This document shows, one piece after another, positions 1 through 7,712 of a stretch of 64,000 bases of DNA. The first letter of the stretch is position 1. Each line of letters opens with the position of its first letter. The translations under genes and the position numbers were made by a program. Below the pieces are notes generated by a model that had not been told where the DNA came from, searched no databases, and worked only from the letters and a program-made list of their open reading frames with translations. The stretch is from Bacteroidia bacterium (GTDB taxonomy: Bacteria > Bacteroidota > Bacteroidia > NS11-12g > UBA955). Location: the NCBI GenBank assembly GCA_023228875.1, contig JALOAG010000001.1:62001-126000 (forward strand). Direction: 5' to 3'.

Positions 1-332
1 TGCGCTTGTGCTTGCACCAGCTTTCGGGCAATCATCACAATCTCCGTTAGGGTCGCTATTAGTTATAGGGTTGTCGCTGGGGACTTGTGAGCTCTTTTAA
101 CTGGATCTTGATTCCAACGCATAACTACTCTTGTATCATACTCCCAAAACAAGGCTGTAGTGTGGTTTCCTTCACCCGATATTTCGTTTACTTTCTCTTG
201 CGTGTTAAATCCGTATGAGTACGAAAACTCCTCGTTTTTATATGTCTGTATACTACTACCAAACGGATAATACACAATTGTGACTCGTCCTAAAAAAAGT
301 TTACAGTTTAAAGATTTAATCCTGTTATTTGT
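1..332 (-). pseudogene. RHS-repeat core domain remnant, frameshifted
   Basis: Read on the minus strand, an open frame from about 332 to 63 contains YYPFGSS, YSYGFNTQEKVNEISGEGN and MRWNQDP, which match the RHS-associated core pattern YGFNGKEK-GEGN-RWN-DP of Bacteroidota. The frame then stops at 63-65. A second frame immediately carries on with SDNPITNSDPNGDCDDCPK, which is the expected continuation of the same core. The two halves are out of frame, and roughly ten residues normally found between them are missing, so this is a broken copy. No RHS repeats precede it: a stop lies at 333-335. The remnant runs off the left edge of the window, so its true C-terminus, often a variable toxin-like tip, is unseen. 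Confidence 0.75.
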
Positions 333-466
333 TTACATATACTTTTTAGTCCTGAAATGACTTTACTTTTCTTGACCATTCTTACACGTTTTGGTGTAAA
401 CCTTTTTTAGGAATAGACTCCCAAAACGATTCCTATAAAAACCTTCTTACCCATCAGATAATAATT
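333..466. other. Gap between RHS remnant and Crp-like gene
   Basis: This AT-rich stretch has no open frame of note. It contains a short inverted repeat, TTACAC-gttttg-GTGTAA, near position 385-402, without a clear T-tract on either strand. I assign no function to it. Confidence 0.4.
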
Positions 467-1099
467 TCAGGACTTTGACAATAACTCTATCTTATTTCTC
501 CCAAGACGTACACTACCGGATTCTTCTAATTGTTTTAATAGCCTTGATACAACTACCCTGGCAGTACCTAATTTATTTGCTATTTGTTCATGAGTCATTA
601 AGATTGTGGTTGATTGTGTTACATCTGCAGTCTTTTTCAGCAAATCCAACAACCTTTCATCAACCTTCTTAAAAGCAATATCATTTACAATCTCTAATAA
701 CTCTTCAAACCTTTTATGATAAAGCCTAAATATGTAGTCCAACCACTGCGGGTATTCTTTGATAAAAAAGCTTAGTTTATCAATAGGTACAAACAAGATT
801 TCGGCATCTTCCTCAACCTCTGCCCTGACCTTACTAGTCTCATTGTGTAGCCCGCCCAAAAACGACATAATACAACTCTCTCCTGCTTTGATGTAATACA
901 ACAAAATCTCACGACCGTCCTCTTCCTCTCTTATAACTTTCAGAATTCCTTTTGTTACTATGGGTAAAGAGTTGATGTGTGCATTCTCATTCAATACTAC
1001 ACTGCCGGCTTTGTAATGTTTCTGAATACCATATTGAAATAGTTTCGATACTAATTCGGGAGAAGATTTAAACTCTTCAATTTGTACAAGATTTTCCAC
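467..1099 (-). CDS. Crp/Fnr family transcriptional regulator
   Basis: The 210-residue protein has the Crp/Fnr layout. An N-terminal cyclic-nucleotide-binding-like beta roll covers about residues 10-115 (KAGSVVLNENAHINSLPIV, then GREILLYYIKAGE). A long dimerisation helix follows, and a C-terminal winged helix-turn-helix at about 165-200 contains THEQIANKLGTARVVVSRLL. There is no cysteine set typical of the FNR iron-sulfur cluster, so the ligand is unknown. I chose the GTG at 1099 because a -7 element, TATCTTTG, lies at 1111-1104 on the minus strand; a longer frame starting at 1117 would begin upstream of that promoter. The leader would then be almost absent. The family acts as a dimeric DNA-binding activator or repressor. 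The target genes cannot be read from this window. Confidence 0.9.
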   Translation of the reverse strand: MENLVQIEEFKSSPELVSKLFQYGIQKHYKAGSVVLNENAHINSLPIVTKGILKVIREEEDGREILLYYIKAGESCIMSFLGGLHNETSKVRAEVEEDAEILFVPIDKLSFFIKEYPQWLDYIFRLYHKRFEELLEIVNDIAFKKVDERLLDLLKKTADVTQSTTILMTHEQIANKLGTARVVVSRLLKQLEESGSVRLGRNKIELLSKS

Positions 1100-1103
1100 A
1101 AGG

Positions 1104-1111
1104 CAAAGATA
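1104..1111 (-). promoter_or_regulatory. -7 element TATCTTTG for the Crp-like gene
   Basis: This is a perfect match to the Bacteroidota TAnnTTTG element. Only four bases separate it from the GTG start at 1099, so the mRNA is probably leaderless. Confidence 0.6.
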
Positions 1112-1262
1112 AAGCAATATAGCAGAGAAAGACTGATACGAACTGTACGAGCTTAATATTTCTTAGACAATTGAATAAAGCTGATAACAGAAAAACAAAA
1201 AAAGAGCCCAACCTTATTTGTAATTTTCATAAAAGAACAACAACAATTTTTATCAAAATTTC

Positions 1263-1270
1263 TACTTTTG
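1263..1270 (+). promoter_or_regulatory. -7 element TACTTTTG for the SDR gene
   Basis: This perfect TAnnTTTG match lies 15 bases before the ATG at 1286. It overlaps a potential TTG start at 1268 and so argues for the downstream ATG. Confidence 0.6.
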
Positions 1271-1285
1271 CTGATACTTATCAAT

Positions 1286-2062
1286 ATGAGCATACAATAT
1301 GCGGTAATAACCGGTGCGAGTCAGGGTTTAGGCAAATCCTTTGCTTTTGAACTTGCAAGTAAGAGATATAATCTAATCTTAATCAGTTTACCCAATCAAA
1401 ATTTAACCGGTTTGTCAGAAACTATACAAGAGCAATATGGCGTATCTGTAATATGCAGAGAAACGGATTTAAGTATTTCAAGCAATGTAATAGAGCTGAC
1501 CGATTGGATAAATAAGCACTATCAAGTTTCGTTATTAATCAATAATGCAGGTGTTGGAGGTACAAAAAGATTTGAAGAAGCCAGCCAAAGTTATTTGATG
1601 AATATGATTAATCTGAATATTACGGCAACAACCATTCTAACGCATCAATTACTGTCTAATCTGAAAAAGCAAGACAAAGCATATATTCTCAATATTTCAA
1701 GCTTATCTGCATTTTCTCCCGTTGGTTTTAAGACGATTTATCCGGCTTCTAAAGCTTATGTTCATTCATTTACAAGAGGATTGTTTCAAGAGCTCAAAGA
1801 AACTAATGTGTTTGTGAGTGTAGTAAACCCGGGCGCAATGTCAACCAATTCAGGAGTATCAGAAAGAATTAGTAATTTGGGTTTATTTGGAAAGTTTACA
1901 TTGCTCGAACCTGATTTTGTTGCAAAGAAATGTATCAACCAACTTTTCAAGAAAAATAAAGTCATTATTGTGAATCCGGTAAGTTGGTTGTTCTTGAAAA
2001 TATTACCTGAACGGATTAAAATACCGTTGTTAACAAACATCATTAAGAAGGAAATTCAGTAA
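1286..2062 (+). CDS. Short-chain dehydrogenase/reductase (SDR)
   Basis: The 258-residue protein is a classical SDR. It has the Rossmann glycine motif TGASQGLG near residue 10, the NNAG motif (INNAGVGGTKRF) near 90, a catalytic serine in NISSLSAF, and the YxxxK pair in YPASKAY. The family reduces or oxidises carbonyl or hydroxyl groups with NAD(P)H, but the substrate cannot be read from sequence. The ATG at 1286 is preferred over the longer frame from 1268 because of the -7 box just upstream. The gene stands alone, convergent with nothing and diverging from the Crp-like gene. The C-terminal half (SWLFLKILPERIKIPLL) is hydrophobic and could touch the membrane. Confidence 0.88.
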   Translation: MSIQYAVITGASQGLGKSFAFELASKRYNLILISLPNQNLTGLSETIQEQYGVSVICRETDLSISSNVIELTDWINKHYQVSLLINNAGVGGTKRFEEASQSYLMNMINLNITATTILTHQLLSNLKKQDKAYILNISSLSAFSPVGFKTIYPASKAYVHSFTRGLFQELKETNVFVSVVNPGAMSTNSGVSERISNLGLFGKFTLLEPDFVAKKCINQLFKKNKVIIVNPVSWLFLKILPERIKIPLLTNIIKKEIQ

Positions 2063-2373
2063 AACTGATAATGGATATAATTGCCTTAAATAATGCTTAT
2101 CAAACAGTAATTAAGCAGCTGATAAATATCAACTAAGTGTAATCAACACATAACAACTTCCAAAATAACAATATCTAATCAAGTCATTTGTTATCTTAAG
2201 CGTAGTCAAAATTTCAATTTATTCAATCTGTATTGGTTTCACACTAAAACTGTTGTTAGAGTGGAGAGATAAGAAATAAATACCTTTAGCTATTCCATTC
2301 AAATTTACTTGCTTGTTTTCCTTCAAAAAGGTAAAGACATTATAGTTACTTTTGCACCACTAATTTTAAAACA
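2063..2373 (+). other. Intergenic region upstream of the DHS-like gene
   Basis: This AT-rich 311-bp gap has no credible open frame. The only signal I can support is the -7 box at its right end. I see no terminator hairpin after the SDR gene. Confidence 0.5.
2347..2354 (+). promoter_or_regulatory. -7 element TACTTTTG for the DHS-like gene
   Basis: This perfect TAnnTTTG match lies 19 bases before the ATG at 2374. Confidence 0.6.
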
Positions 2374-3351
2374 ATGACAAATAAAGGACCGGTTTCAAAT
2401 TTTATAAACCATCATTACAGACATTTCAATGCTGCTGCACTTATGGATGCAGCAAAAGGGTATGAAGCACATTTGTTAGAAGGCGGCAAAATGTTGATTT
2501 CAATGGGTGGAGCCATGAGTACTGCCGAATTAGGTATTTCACTCGCAGAAATGATACGCCAAGACAAGGTGCATATTATTTCATGTACCGGGGCTAACTT
2601 AGAGGAAGATGTTATGAACCTTGTGGCGCACAGTCATTACAAAAGGGTTCCCAATTACAGAGATCTTACACCCGAACAAGAAAGAGAGTTGTTGGACAAT
2701 CATTACAACAGGGTTACTGACACTTGCATACCTGAAGAAGAGGCATTCAGAAGGTTGCAATCTCATTTAGAAAAAGTGTGGAAGGATGCGGAAGCAAAAG
2801 GTGAACGATATTTTCCACATGAATTTTTGTATAAAGTTGTTTTGAGTGGAGAATTAAAACAATACTATGAAATCGACCCTAAAAACAGTTGGATTATAGC
2901 TGCAGCCGAAAAGAACCTGCCAATTGTGGTGCCTGGTTGGGAAGATAGCACTTGCGGTAATATTTTCACAAGCTATGTTATCAAAGGGCAACTTAAAGCA
3001 AGTACTGTAAAAAGCGGTATTGAATACATGGTTTGGTTAACTGAATTATATAGAGAACTAAGCACTGGCAAAGGACTTGGATTTTTTCAAATTGGAGGAG
3101 GTATTTCAGGAGACTTCCCGATTTGTGTTGTACCCATGATGTATCAAGACTTAGAATGGGAAGAGGTTCCTTTTTGGGCATATTTTTGTCAAATTTCTGA
3201 CTCTACTACTTCTTACGGTTCATATTCAGGAGCTGTTCCAAATGAAAAAATAACATGGGGTAAGTTGGATATAGACACCCCGAAATTTATTGTTGAATCT
3301 GACGCAACCATTGTCGCTCCTTTGATATTTGCTTGGATTTTGGGTTGGTAA
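2374..3351 (+). CDS. Deoxyhypusine synthase-like protein
   Basis: The 325-residue protein belongs to the deoxyhypusine synthase family, NAD-dependent enzymes that transfer the aminobutyl group of spermidine. Family marks include the N-terminal KMLISMGGAMSTAELG, the segment HIISCTGANLEEDVMN that contributes to NAD binding, GWEDSTCGNIF, and the C-terminal motif SGAVPNEKITWGKLD. The lysine of WGK is residue 297 and aligns with the lysine that forms the covalent imine intermediate in eukaryotic DHS, so the catalytic centre looks intact. Bacteria lack eIF5A, so the acceptor must differ. Homospermidine or another polyamine product is possible, but nothing in the window proves it. A bacilliredoxin follows 42 bp downstream with its own -7 box. 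No polyamine gene is nearby. Confidence 0.88.
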   Translation: MTNKGPVSNFINHHYRHFNAAALMDAAKGYEAHLLEGGKMLISMGGAMSTAELGISLAEMIRQDKVHIISCTGANLEEDVMNLVAHSHYKRVPNYRDLTPEQERELLDNHYNRVTDTCIPEEEAFRRLQSHLEKVWKDAEAKGERYFPHEFLYKVVLSGELKQYYEIDPKNSWIIAAAEKNLPIVVPGWEDSTCGNIFTSYVIKGQLKASTVKSGIEYMVWLTELYRELSTGKGLGFFQIGGGISGDFPICVVPMMYQDLEWEEVPFWAYFCQISDSTTSYGSYSGAVPNEKITWGKLDIDTPKFIVESDATIVAPLIFAWILGW

Positions 3352-3361
3352 GAATAAAGAC

Positions 3362-3369
3362 TAATTTTG
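3362..3369 (+). promoter_or_regulatory. -7 element TAATTTTG for the bacilliredoxin
   Basis: This perfect TAnnTTTG match falls between the DHS-like stop and the bacilliredoxin ATG, 24 bases before the start. It suggests transcription independent of the upstream gene. Confidence 0.55.
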
Positions 3370-3393
3370 CACAGTAATTAATCAAAATCAATT

Positions 3394-3816
3394 ATGGCAT
3401 ATCCCGAAATGATGGTAGCACCTATGCGTGCTGAGTTAACTAACGCTGATTTTATTGAATTAAAAACAGCTGAAGAAGTAGAAAATATATTCAATTCATT
3501 CCCAGAGAATCAAACAACCTTAGTTGTAATCAATTCTGTGTGTGGTTGTGCTGCCGGAGCAATGAGACCCGGTGTGTTACATTCTTTACATGGAGATAAA
3601 AAACCACAAAAGCTATATACAGTTTTTGCCGGAATGGAGGTTGAAGCTGTAGCCAAAGCCAGAGAATATATGATACCTTTTCCACCTTCTTCTCCTTCTA
3701 TCGCGCTTTTTAAAGGTAACAAACTTGTTCACTTTGTGGAGAGATATATGATTGAAGGAAAACCGGCTGAAGCGTTAGCAGCAAATTTACAGGCTGCTTA
3801 TAACGAATTCTGTTAA
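3394..3816 (+). CDS. BrxA/BrxB-family bacilliredoxin
   Basis: The 140-residue protein has the full length and motifs of the BrxA/BrxB (YphP/YqiW) family. These include MAYPEMMVAPMRAELT at the start, the CGC redox motif at residues 50-52 in NSVCGCAAGAMRPG, and the PFPPSSPSIALF segment. In Firmicutes these thioredoxin-fold proteins remove bacillithiol from modified cytosolic proteins. In Bacteroidota, where related low-molecular-weight thiols occur, a similar disulfide-exchange role is inferred. It follows the DHS-like gene and is closed by a strong terminator at 3882-3916. Confidence 0.93.
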   Translation: MAYPEMMVAPMRAELTNADFIELKTAEEVENIFNSFPENQTTLVVINSVCGCAAGAMRPGVLHSLHGDKKPQKLYTVFAGMEVEAVAKAREYMIPFPPSSPSIALFKGNKLVHFVERYMIEGKPAEALAANLQAAYNEFC

Positions 3817-3881
3817 ACAGTGTTATCTTGTTGTTCTGCCCAAAAGGACAAATCAAGTCTTTTGATTAACCGAAAGTTATT

Positions 3882-3916
3882 AAACAGAAGAAGACATTGT
3901 CTTCTTCTGTTTTTTT
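3882..3916 (+). terminator. Rho-independent terminator after the bacilliredoxin
   Basis: A 14-bp perfect stem, AAACAGAAGAAGAC paired with GTCTTCTTCTGTTT, has an ATT loop and is followed directly by a T-tract. Confidence 0.9.
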
Positions 3917-4079
3917 GTGAGAGTTGATAGGTTTTTTGGAAGTTATTTATTTTTAAAAGGAGAAGTACAATCCAATAGCCCATTTCTATGCACTGAATAA
4001 TTTTTTAAAAGCTATTTGATTCAGCACAAACAGGGTGATTTTGTGTTCTATTTAATAATCAACGCTACAAACTATTATT

Positions 4080-4922
4080 TTAAGGGAATTTTGGAAATTT
4101 GCTGAAATCTCTGGGTCTTTTTTCTAAGAAAGCATCCCGTCCTTCTTTTGCCTCATCAGTTCCATAAATCAATCGGGTGGCTTCACCGGCATACACTTGT
4201 TGTCCTATGAGTCCATCGTCAATGAGGTTAAAAGCAAACTTTGCCATTTTAACAGCAGTAGGGCTTTTGGTCATAATTTCTTGAGCCCATTCGTATGCAG
4301 TTTGCTCAAGTTCGCTATGAGGAACAACAGCATTCACCATACCCATTTCGTATGCTTCTTGTGCATTATATGATTTACCTAAGAAGAAGATTTCTCTGGC
4401 TCTTTTTTGACCTACCATTCTGGCTAAATAAGCAGAGCCAAACCCTCCATCAATACTTGCAACATCTAAATCTGTTTGCTTAAATACAGCATGTTCTTTA
4501 CTTGCAATGGTTAAGTCGCATACAACATGCAAACTATGTCCCCCGCCCACAGCCCATCCCGGAACAACTGCAATTACCACTTTATTCATAAAGCGTATGC
4601 GTCTTTGTACATCCAAAATGTTAAATTTATTAACGCCATCAGAGCCTTTATACCCTGTGTTTGAACGAACTCTTTGATCGCCTCCTGAGCAGAATGCCCA
4701 ACCACCATCCTTGGGCGAAGGTCCTTCACCGGTAAGCAGCACAACCCCTATTTCTTGTGATTCATGAGCTATTATTAATGCCTCTAACATTTCATCCACT
4801 GTCAGAGGTCTGAACGCATTTCTTACCTCAGGTCGATTAATAGCAATACGTGCTACTCCATTACAATAGGTAAATGTTATATCTTCAAACTCTTTTATTT
4901 TTTCCCACTTGAGTGTATCCAT
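4080..4922 (-). CDS. menB: 1,4-dihydroxy-2-naphthoyl-CoA synthase
   Basis: The 280-residue crotonase-fold enzyme matches MenB throughout. It has the N-terminal INRPEVRNAFRPLTVDEM, the oxyanion-hole segments GWAFCSGGDQRVR and VPGWAVGGGHSLH, the SIDGGFGSAYLARMVGQKRAREI block, and the C-terminal EGRDAFLEKRPRDFSKFP. It closes the second ring in menaquinone biosynthesis by converting o-succinylbenzoyl-CoA to 1,4-dihydroxy-2-naphthoyl-CoA in the cytosol. No other men gene is next to it here. A TATTTTTG box lies 19 bases upstream. Menaquinone supports the respiratory chain to which the cytochrome b at 27.6 kb may also belong. Confidence 0.96.
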   Translation of the reverse strand: MDTLKWEKIKEFEDITFTYCNGVARIAINRPEVRNAFRPLTVDEMLEALIIAHESQEIGVVLLTGEGPSPKDGGWAFCSGGDQRVRSNTGYKGSDGVNKFNILDVQRRIRFMNKVVIAVVPGWAVGGGHSLHVVCDLTIASKEHAVFKQTDLDVASIDGGFGSAYLARMVGQKRAREIFFLGKSYNAQEAYEMGMVNAVVPHSELEQTAYEWAQEIMTKSPTAVKMAKFAFNLIDDGLIGQQVYAGEATRLIYGTDEAKEGRDAFLEKRPRDFSKFPKFP

Positions 4923-4941
4923 AAATCGGTCTATTATTGAG

Positions 4942-4949
4942 CAAAAATA
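4942..4949 (-). promoter_or_regulatory. -7 element TATTTTTG for menB
   Basis: The forward strand reads CAAAAATA, a perfect TAnnTTTG match on the minus strand, 19 bases before the menB start. Confidence 0.55.
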
Positions 4950-5002
4950 GAGTTTAAATTCTTAGTGTTTTATGAAAAGTATGGAGTTTACCCTAAAAGG
5001 AA

Positions 5003-5860
5003 TTATTCGCTTACTCTCATAGAGTTATTACTTCCTACTGCGTGAATTGCTTCCCAACCTATAAGAGCTAATTTGCGCTCACTTCCCCACATATAATTGC
5101 CATATTCACCCGATGAACGCACAACCCTATGACACGGAACCAGCATTGTGATCGGGTTGTTTCCGACTGCGGTTCCGACTGCACGTGATGAACGCGGACT
5201 CCCTATCTGTCTTGCAATAATTTGATAGGTGGTAAGTGAGCCAAAAGGAATTTGAAGAAGGGCATTCCAAACTTTAATTTGAAAATCAGTCCCTTTTAGA
5301 TGTAAGGGAATGAGTGCGCTTGTTGCTTTGTGAGGAAAAAATGCACTGAATGCATTGTTGTGTAGGCTTACAGATTCTTCCTTTAATTGTGCATTTGGAA
5401 AAAGTTCTTTTAGAACTGTAATTTCTGTTTGAGGATTTGTACTAAAAACCATGTAACAAAGCCCTTTTGCAGAAGAAGCTATAAAAAGTGAACCAAAAGG
5501 ACTTTCTGCCATTGAATATGTTATGAGTAAATTGGAGTCAAGGGCTTCTTCTTCGCTCATTTGAATGATGGATATTGGAGCATGTTTAAAGTCAATTCTA
5601 TTATCTAATGGATGACTAAAAAGACTTCTTTGTTGTGTTTTTTCTTTGAGTCGATAATGAGCATACTCAGGGGTTGTATAGAGTAAAAAATCCCTTGGTC
5701 CAACTCCGCACCAATCAATGAACATGCGATGAAACACTTGTGGAGATACTTGCATTATCTTGGCAACCTCATCTAAGTGGTTTCGAAGCAAGGGCTGTTT
5801 CTCAAGAATAGCCAATGCCTCAAGAATATATTCTGAATATAATTTGCCTCTGTATCTCAC
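5003..5860 (-). CDS. AraC-type HTH / O6-alkylguanine-DNA methyltransferase fusion (Ada-like)
   Basis: The 285-residue protein has an AraC-like helix-turn-helix region at about 5-70 (NHLDEVAKIMQVSPQVFHRMF). A methyltransferase ribonuclease-like domain and a C-terminal suicide-methyltransferase domain follow. The active-site motif PCHRVV carries the acceptor cysteine at residue 243, followed by GEYGNYMWGSERKLALIGWE. It removes alkyl groups from O6-guanine by irreversible transfer to that cysteine. The N-terminal zinc methylphosphotriester domain of E. coli Ada is absent, so the usual route by which Ada becomes a methylation-triggered activator is missing. The start is a GTG, the only start codon available after the upstream in-frame stop. 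It diverges from pdxJ. Confidence 0.9.
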   Translation of the reverse strand: MRYRGKLYSEYILEALAILEKQPLLRNHLDEVAKIMQVSPQVFHRMFIDWCGVGPRDFLLYTTPEYAHYRLKEKTQQRSLFSHPLDNRIDFKHAPISIIQMSEEEALDSNLLITYSMAESPFGSLFIASSAKGLCYMVFSTNPQTEITVLKELFPNAQLKEESVSLHNNAFSAFFPHKATSALIPLHLKGTDFQIKVWNALLQIPFGSLTTYQIIARQIGSPRSSRAVGTAVGNNPITMLVPCHRVVRSSGEYGNYMWGSERKLALIGWEAIHAVGSNNSMRVSE

Positions 5861-5947
5861 TTGTGGGGCAAAACTCGGTGCTACGATTGAGTAGTTTTAC
5901 ACTTTTTGGCAAAGGTTTTCCTGAAGGATGTGAATAACCAAATATTC

Positions 5948-5955
5948 TACCTTTG
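5948..5955 (+). promoter_or_regulatory. -7 element TACCTTTG for pdxJ
   Basis: This perfect TAnnTTTG match lies six bases before the ATG at 5962. It overlaps an alternative TTG at 5953 and so fixes the start. Confidence 0.6.
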
Positions 5956-5961
5956 CATACC

Positions 5962-6702
5962 ATGATAAATCACACTAAGCTCAGTGTTAATATTAATAAA
6001 ATTGCACTTATTCGCAATAGTAGAGGAACAAACAATCCGAACTTGATTTCTGTTGCCAAGGACTGTGAACGCTTTGGAGCTCAAGGAATTACAGTTCATC
6101 CGCGTCCTGATCAACGACATGTTAGATTTGACGACTTGGAACCACTTGCCAACATTGTGAAATCAGAGTTTAATATTGAAGGAAATCCTACACATGATTT
6201 TACCCAAAGAGTTTTACAAATTAAACCGGCACAAGTAACTCTTGTGCCTGACGCTGAAGACCAGCTTACCAGCGACCATGGTTGGAATACTATCAAAGAC
6301 AAGCAAAAACTTATAGATTTGATTGCACCTTTCAAAGAAGCAGGAATCAGGGTGTCAATATTCTTGGATGCCGACCCTTTGCTCGTAGAATCTGCCAAAG
6401 AAACCGGTGCGGACAGGATTGAATTATATACGGGTCCTTATGCGTGGAATTTCCACAAAAACCCATTTGAAGCTATAGAGCCATATATTCAAACAGCAAA
6501 AGAAGCGGCAATTGTTGGCTTAGGACTTAATGCAGGTCATGACCTTGATTTACATAATCTGAATTATTTTTATAAAAAAGTACCCGGGTTGCTTGAAGTA
6601 AGCATTGGACATGCATTGGTTTGTGATGCCCTTTATTTAGGCTTGGAAAACACTATTAAATTGTATTTAAACAGACTAAATCCGACTTTTGAGATGCGAT
6701 GA
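5962..6702 (+). CDS. pdxJ: Pyridoxine 5'-phosphate synthase
   Basis: The 246-residue TIM-barrel protein carries the PdxJ signatures: KLSVNINKIALIRNSRG at the start, GITVHPRPDQRHV, EGNPTHDF, LVPDAEDQLTSDHGW, and the C-terminal GLGLNAGHDLDLHNL and EVSIGHALVCDALYLGL. It condenses 1-deoxyxylulose 5-phosphate with 3-amino-2-oxopropyl phosphate to make pyridoxine 5'-phosphate in the DXP-dependent vitamin B6 route. The ATG at 5962 follows the -7 box at 5948-5955. Its stop overlaps the next gene's ATG by 4 bp (ATGA at 6699-6702), which implies coupled translation. Confidence 0.96.
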   Translation: MINHTKLSVNINKIALIRNSRGTNNPNLISVAKDCERFGAQGITVHPRPDQRHVRFDDLEPLANIVKSEFNIEGNPTHDFTQRVLQIKPAQVTLVPDAEDQLTSDHGWNTIKDKQKLIDLIAPFKEAGIRVSIFLDADPLLVESAKETGADRIELYTGPYAWNFHKNPFEAIEPYIQTAKEAAIVGLGLNAGHDLDLHNLNYFYKKVPGLLEVSIGHALVCDALYLGLENTIKLYLNRLNPTFEMR

Positions 6703-7685
6703 AAGTATTTTCAAAAATATTGTTCTTGTTGTTTTGTCTTTGCATAAATTCAAGCCACAGTTATGCATGGGGCTTTTTTGCACATAAGAAAATCAATGAG
6801 TTAGCAGTATTTACATTGCCGCCTGAGATGTTTGGTTTTTATAAATTGAATATTGAATTTATTGCAGAACATGCACCCGATCCGGATAACAGGCGATATG
6901 CTATTGCCGAAGAAGGTGCCCGACATTTTTTAGATGCTGATAGATATGAAAATGCACTTCCTTTTGACACAATACCTCAAAAATGGGAAGACGCAGTGGC
7001 TATGTTTACCGAAGATACTTTGCAAAAACATGGTATTGTTCCTTGGCATTTAGAGTTAATGGTGAAAAGACTAACGTATTCGTTTAAGAACAGAGATTTA
7101 TATAAAATAATACGATATTCAGTTGATATCGGGCATTATGTTGGCGATTTAAACGTGCCTCTACACACCACATCAAATTATAATGGGCAGCTTACCAATC
7201 AACATGGAATTCATGCACTATGGGAAAGCAGACTGCCTGAACTATTTTCGTCAGGCTATGATTTTTTGGTTGGCAAAGCAAAGTATATTGAGGATGTTAG
7301 ACAGTGTATTTGGATGCACTTTGCAGAAAGTCATTCCTTGGTAGATAGTGTGTTAAACGTAGAACGCAGCGTGTCGCAGCAATTTAGCGAAGAAGAAAAG
7401 TATAGTTTTGAGCAAAGAGGAGCAAGTACCGTTAGAGTATATTCTCAAACCTTCTCAAAAGCATATCATAAAGCATTGGGAAGCATGGTAGAAGACCGCA
7501 TGAAAAGTGCGATTAAACTGTTGGGTGATATTTGGTTTACTGCATGGGTAAATGCAGGGCAGCCCGATCTGAATGAATACAAACAAAAAATTCAGTTGGA
7601 CGAAGAAGAACTCAAAGAGTTACAAGAGATAAAAATGAAAGTTAAAGATGGGAAAATCAAAGGAAGACCCGAACCAACAGAATAG
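6699..7685 (+). CDS. Secreted S1/P1 nuclease or zinc phospholipase C-like protein
   Basis: The 328-residue protein starts with a signal peptide (MKVFSKILFLLFCLCINSS) that ends just before WGFFAHKKIN. In the zinc-dependent phospholipase C / S1-P1 nuclease fold the mature N-terminus is a tryptophan that ligates zinc. Further candidate zinc ligands are present: the H of FFAHKK, the D and R of LDADRYE, GHYVGDLNVPLHTT, and NQHGIHALWE. A periplasmic or surface phosphodiesterase of unknown substrate is the best reading. It overlaps pdxJ by 4 bp and is presumably co-transcribed with it, although the functions look unrelated. The tail is charged and lysine-rich. Confidence 0.82.
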   Translation: MKVFSKILFLLFCLCINSSHSYAWGFFAHKKINELAVFTLPPEMFGFYKLNIEFIAEHAPDPDNRRYAIAEEGARHFLDADRYENALPFDTIPQKWEDAVAMFTEDTLQKHGIVPWHLELMVKRLTYSFKNRDLYKIIRYSVDIGHYVGDLNVPLHTTSNYNGQLTNQHGIHALWESRLPELFSSGYDFLVGKAKYIEDVRQCIWMHFAESHSLVDSVLNVERSVSQQFSEEEKYSFEQRGASTVRVYSQTFSKAYHKALGSMVEDRMKSAIKLLGDIWFTAWVNAGQPDLNEYKQKIQLDEEELKELQEIKMKVKDGKIKGRPEPTE

Positions 7686-7700
7686 AACCCTTTTCACTCA

Positions 7701-7708
7701 TATCTTTG
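7701..7708 (+). promoter_or_regulatory. -7 element TATCTTTG before the gene at 7713
   Basis: This perfect TAnnTTTG match is separated from the ATG at 7713 by only four bases. It suggests a leaderless transcript that starts inside the pdxJ gene group. Confidence 0.55.
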
Positions 7709-7712
7709 CGCC

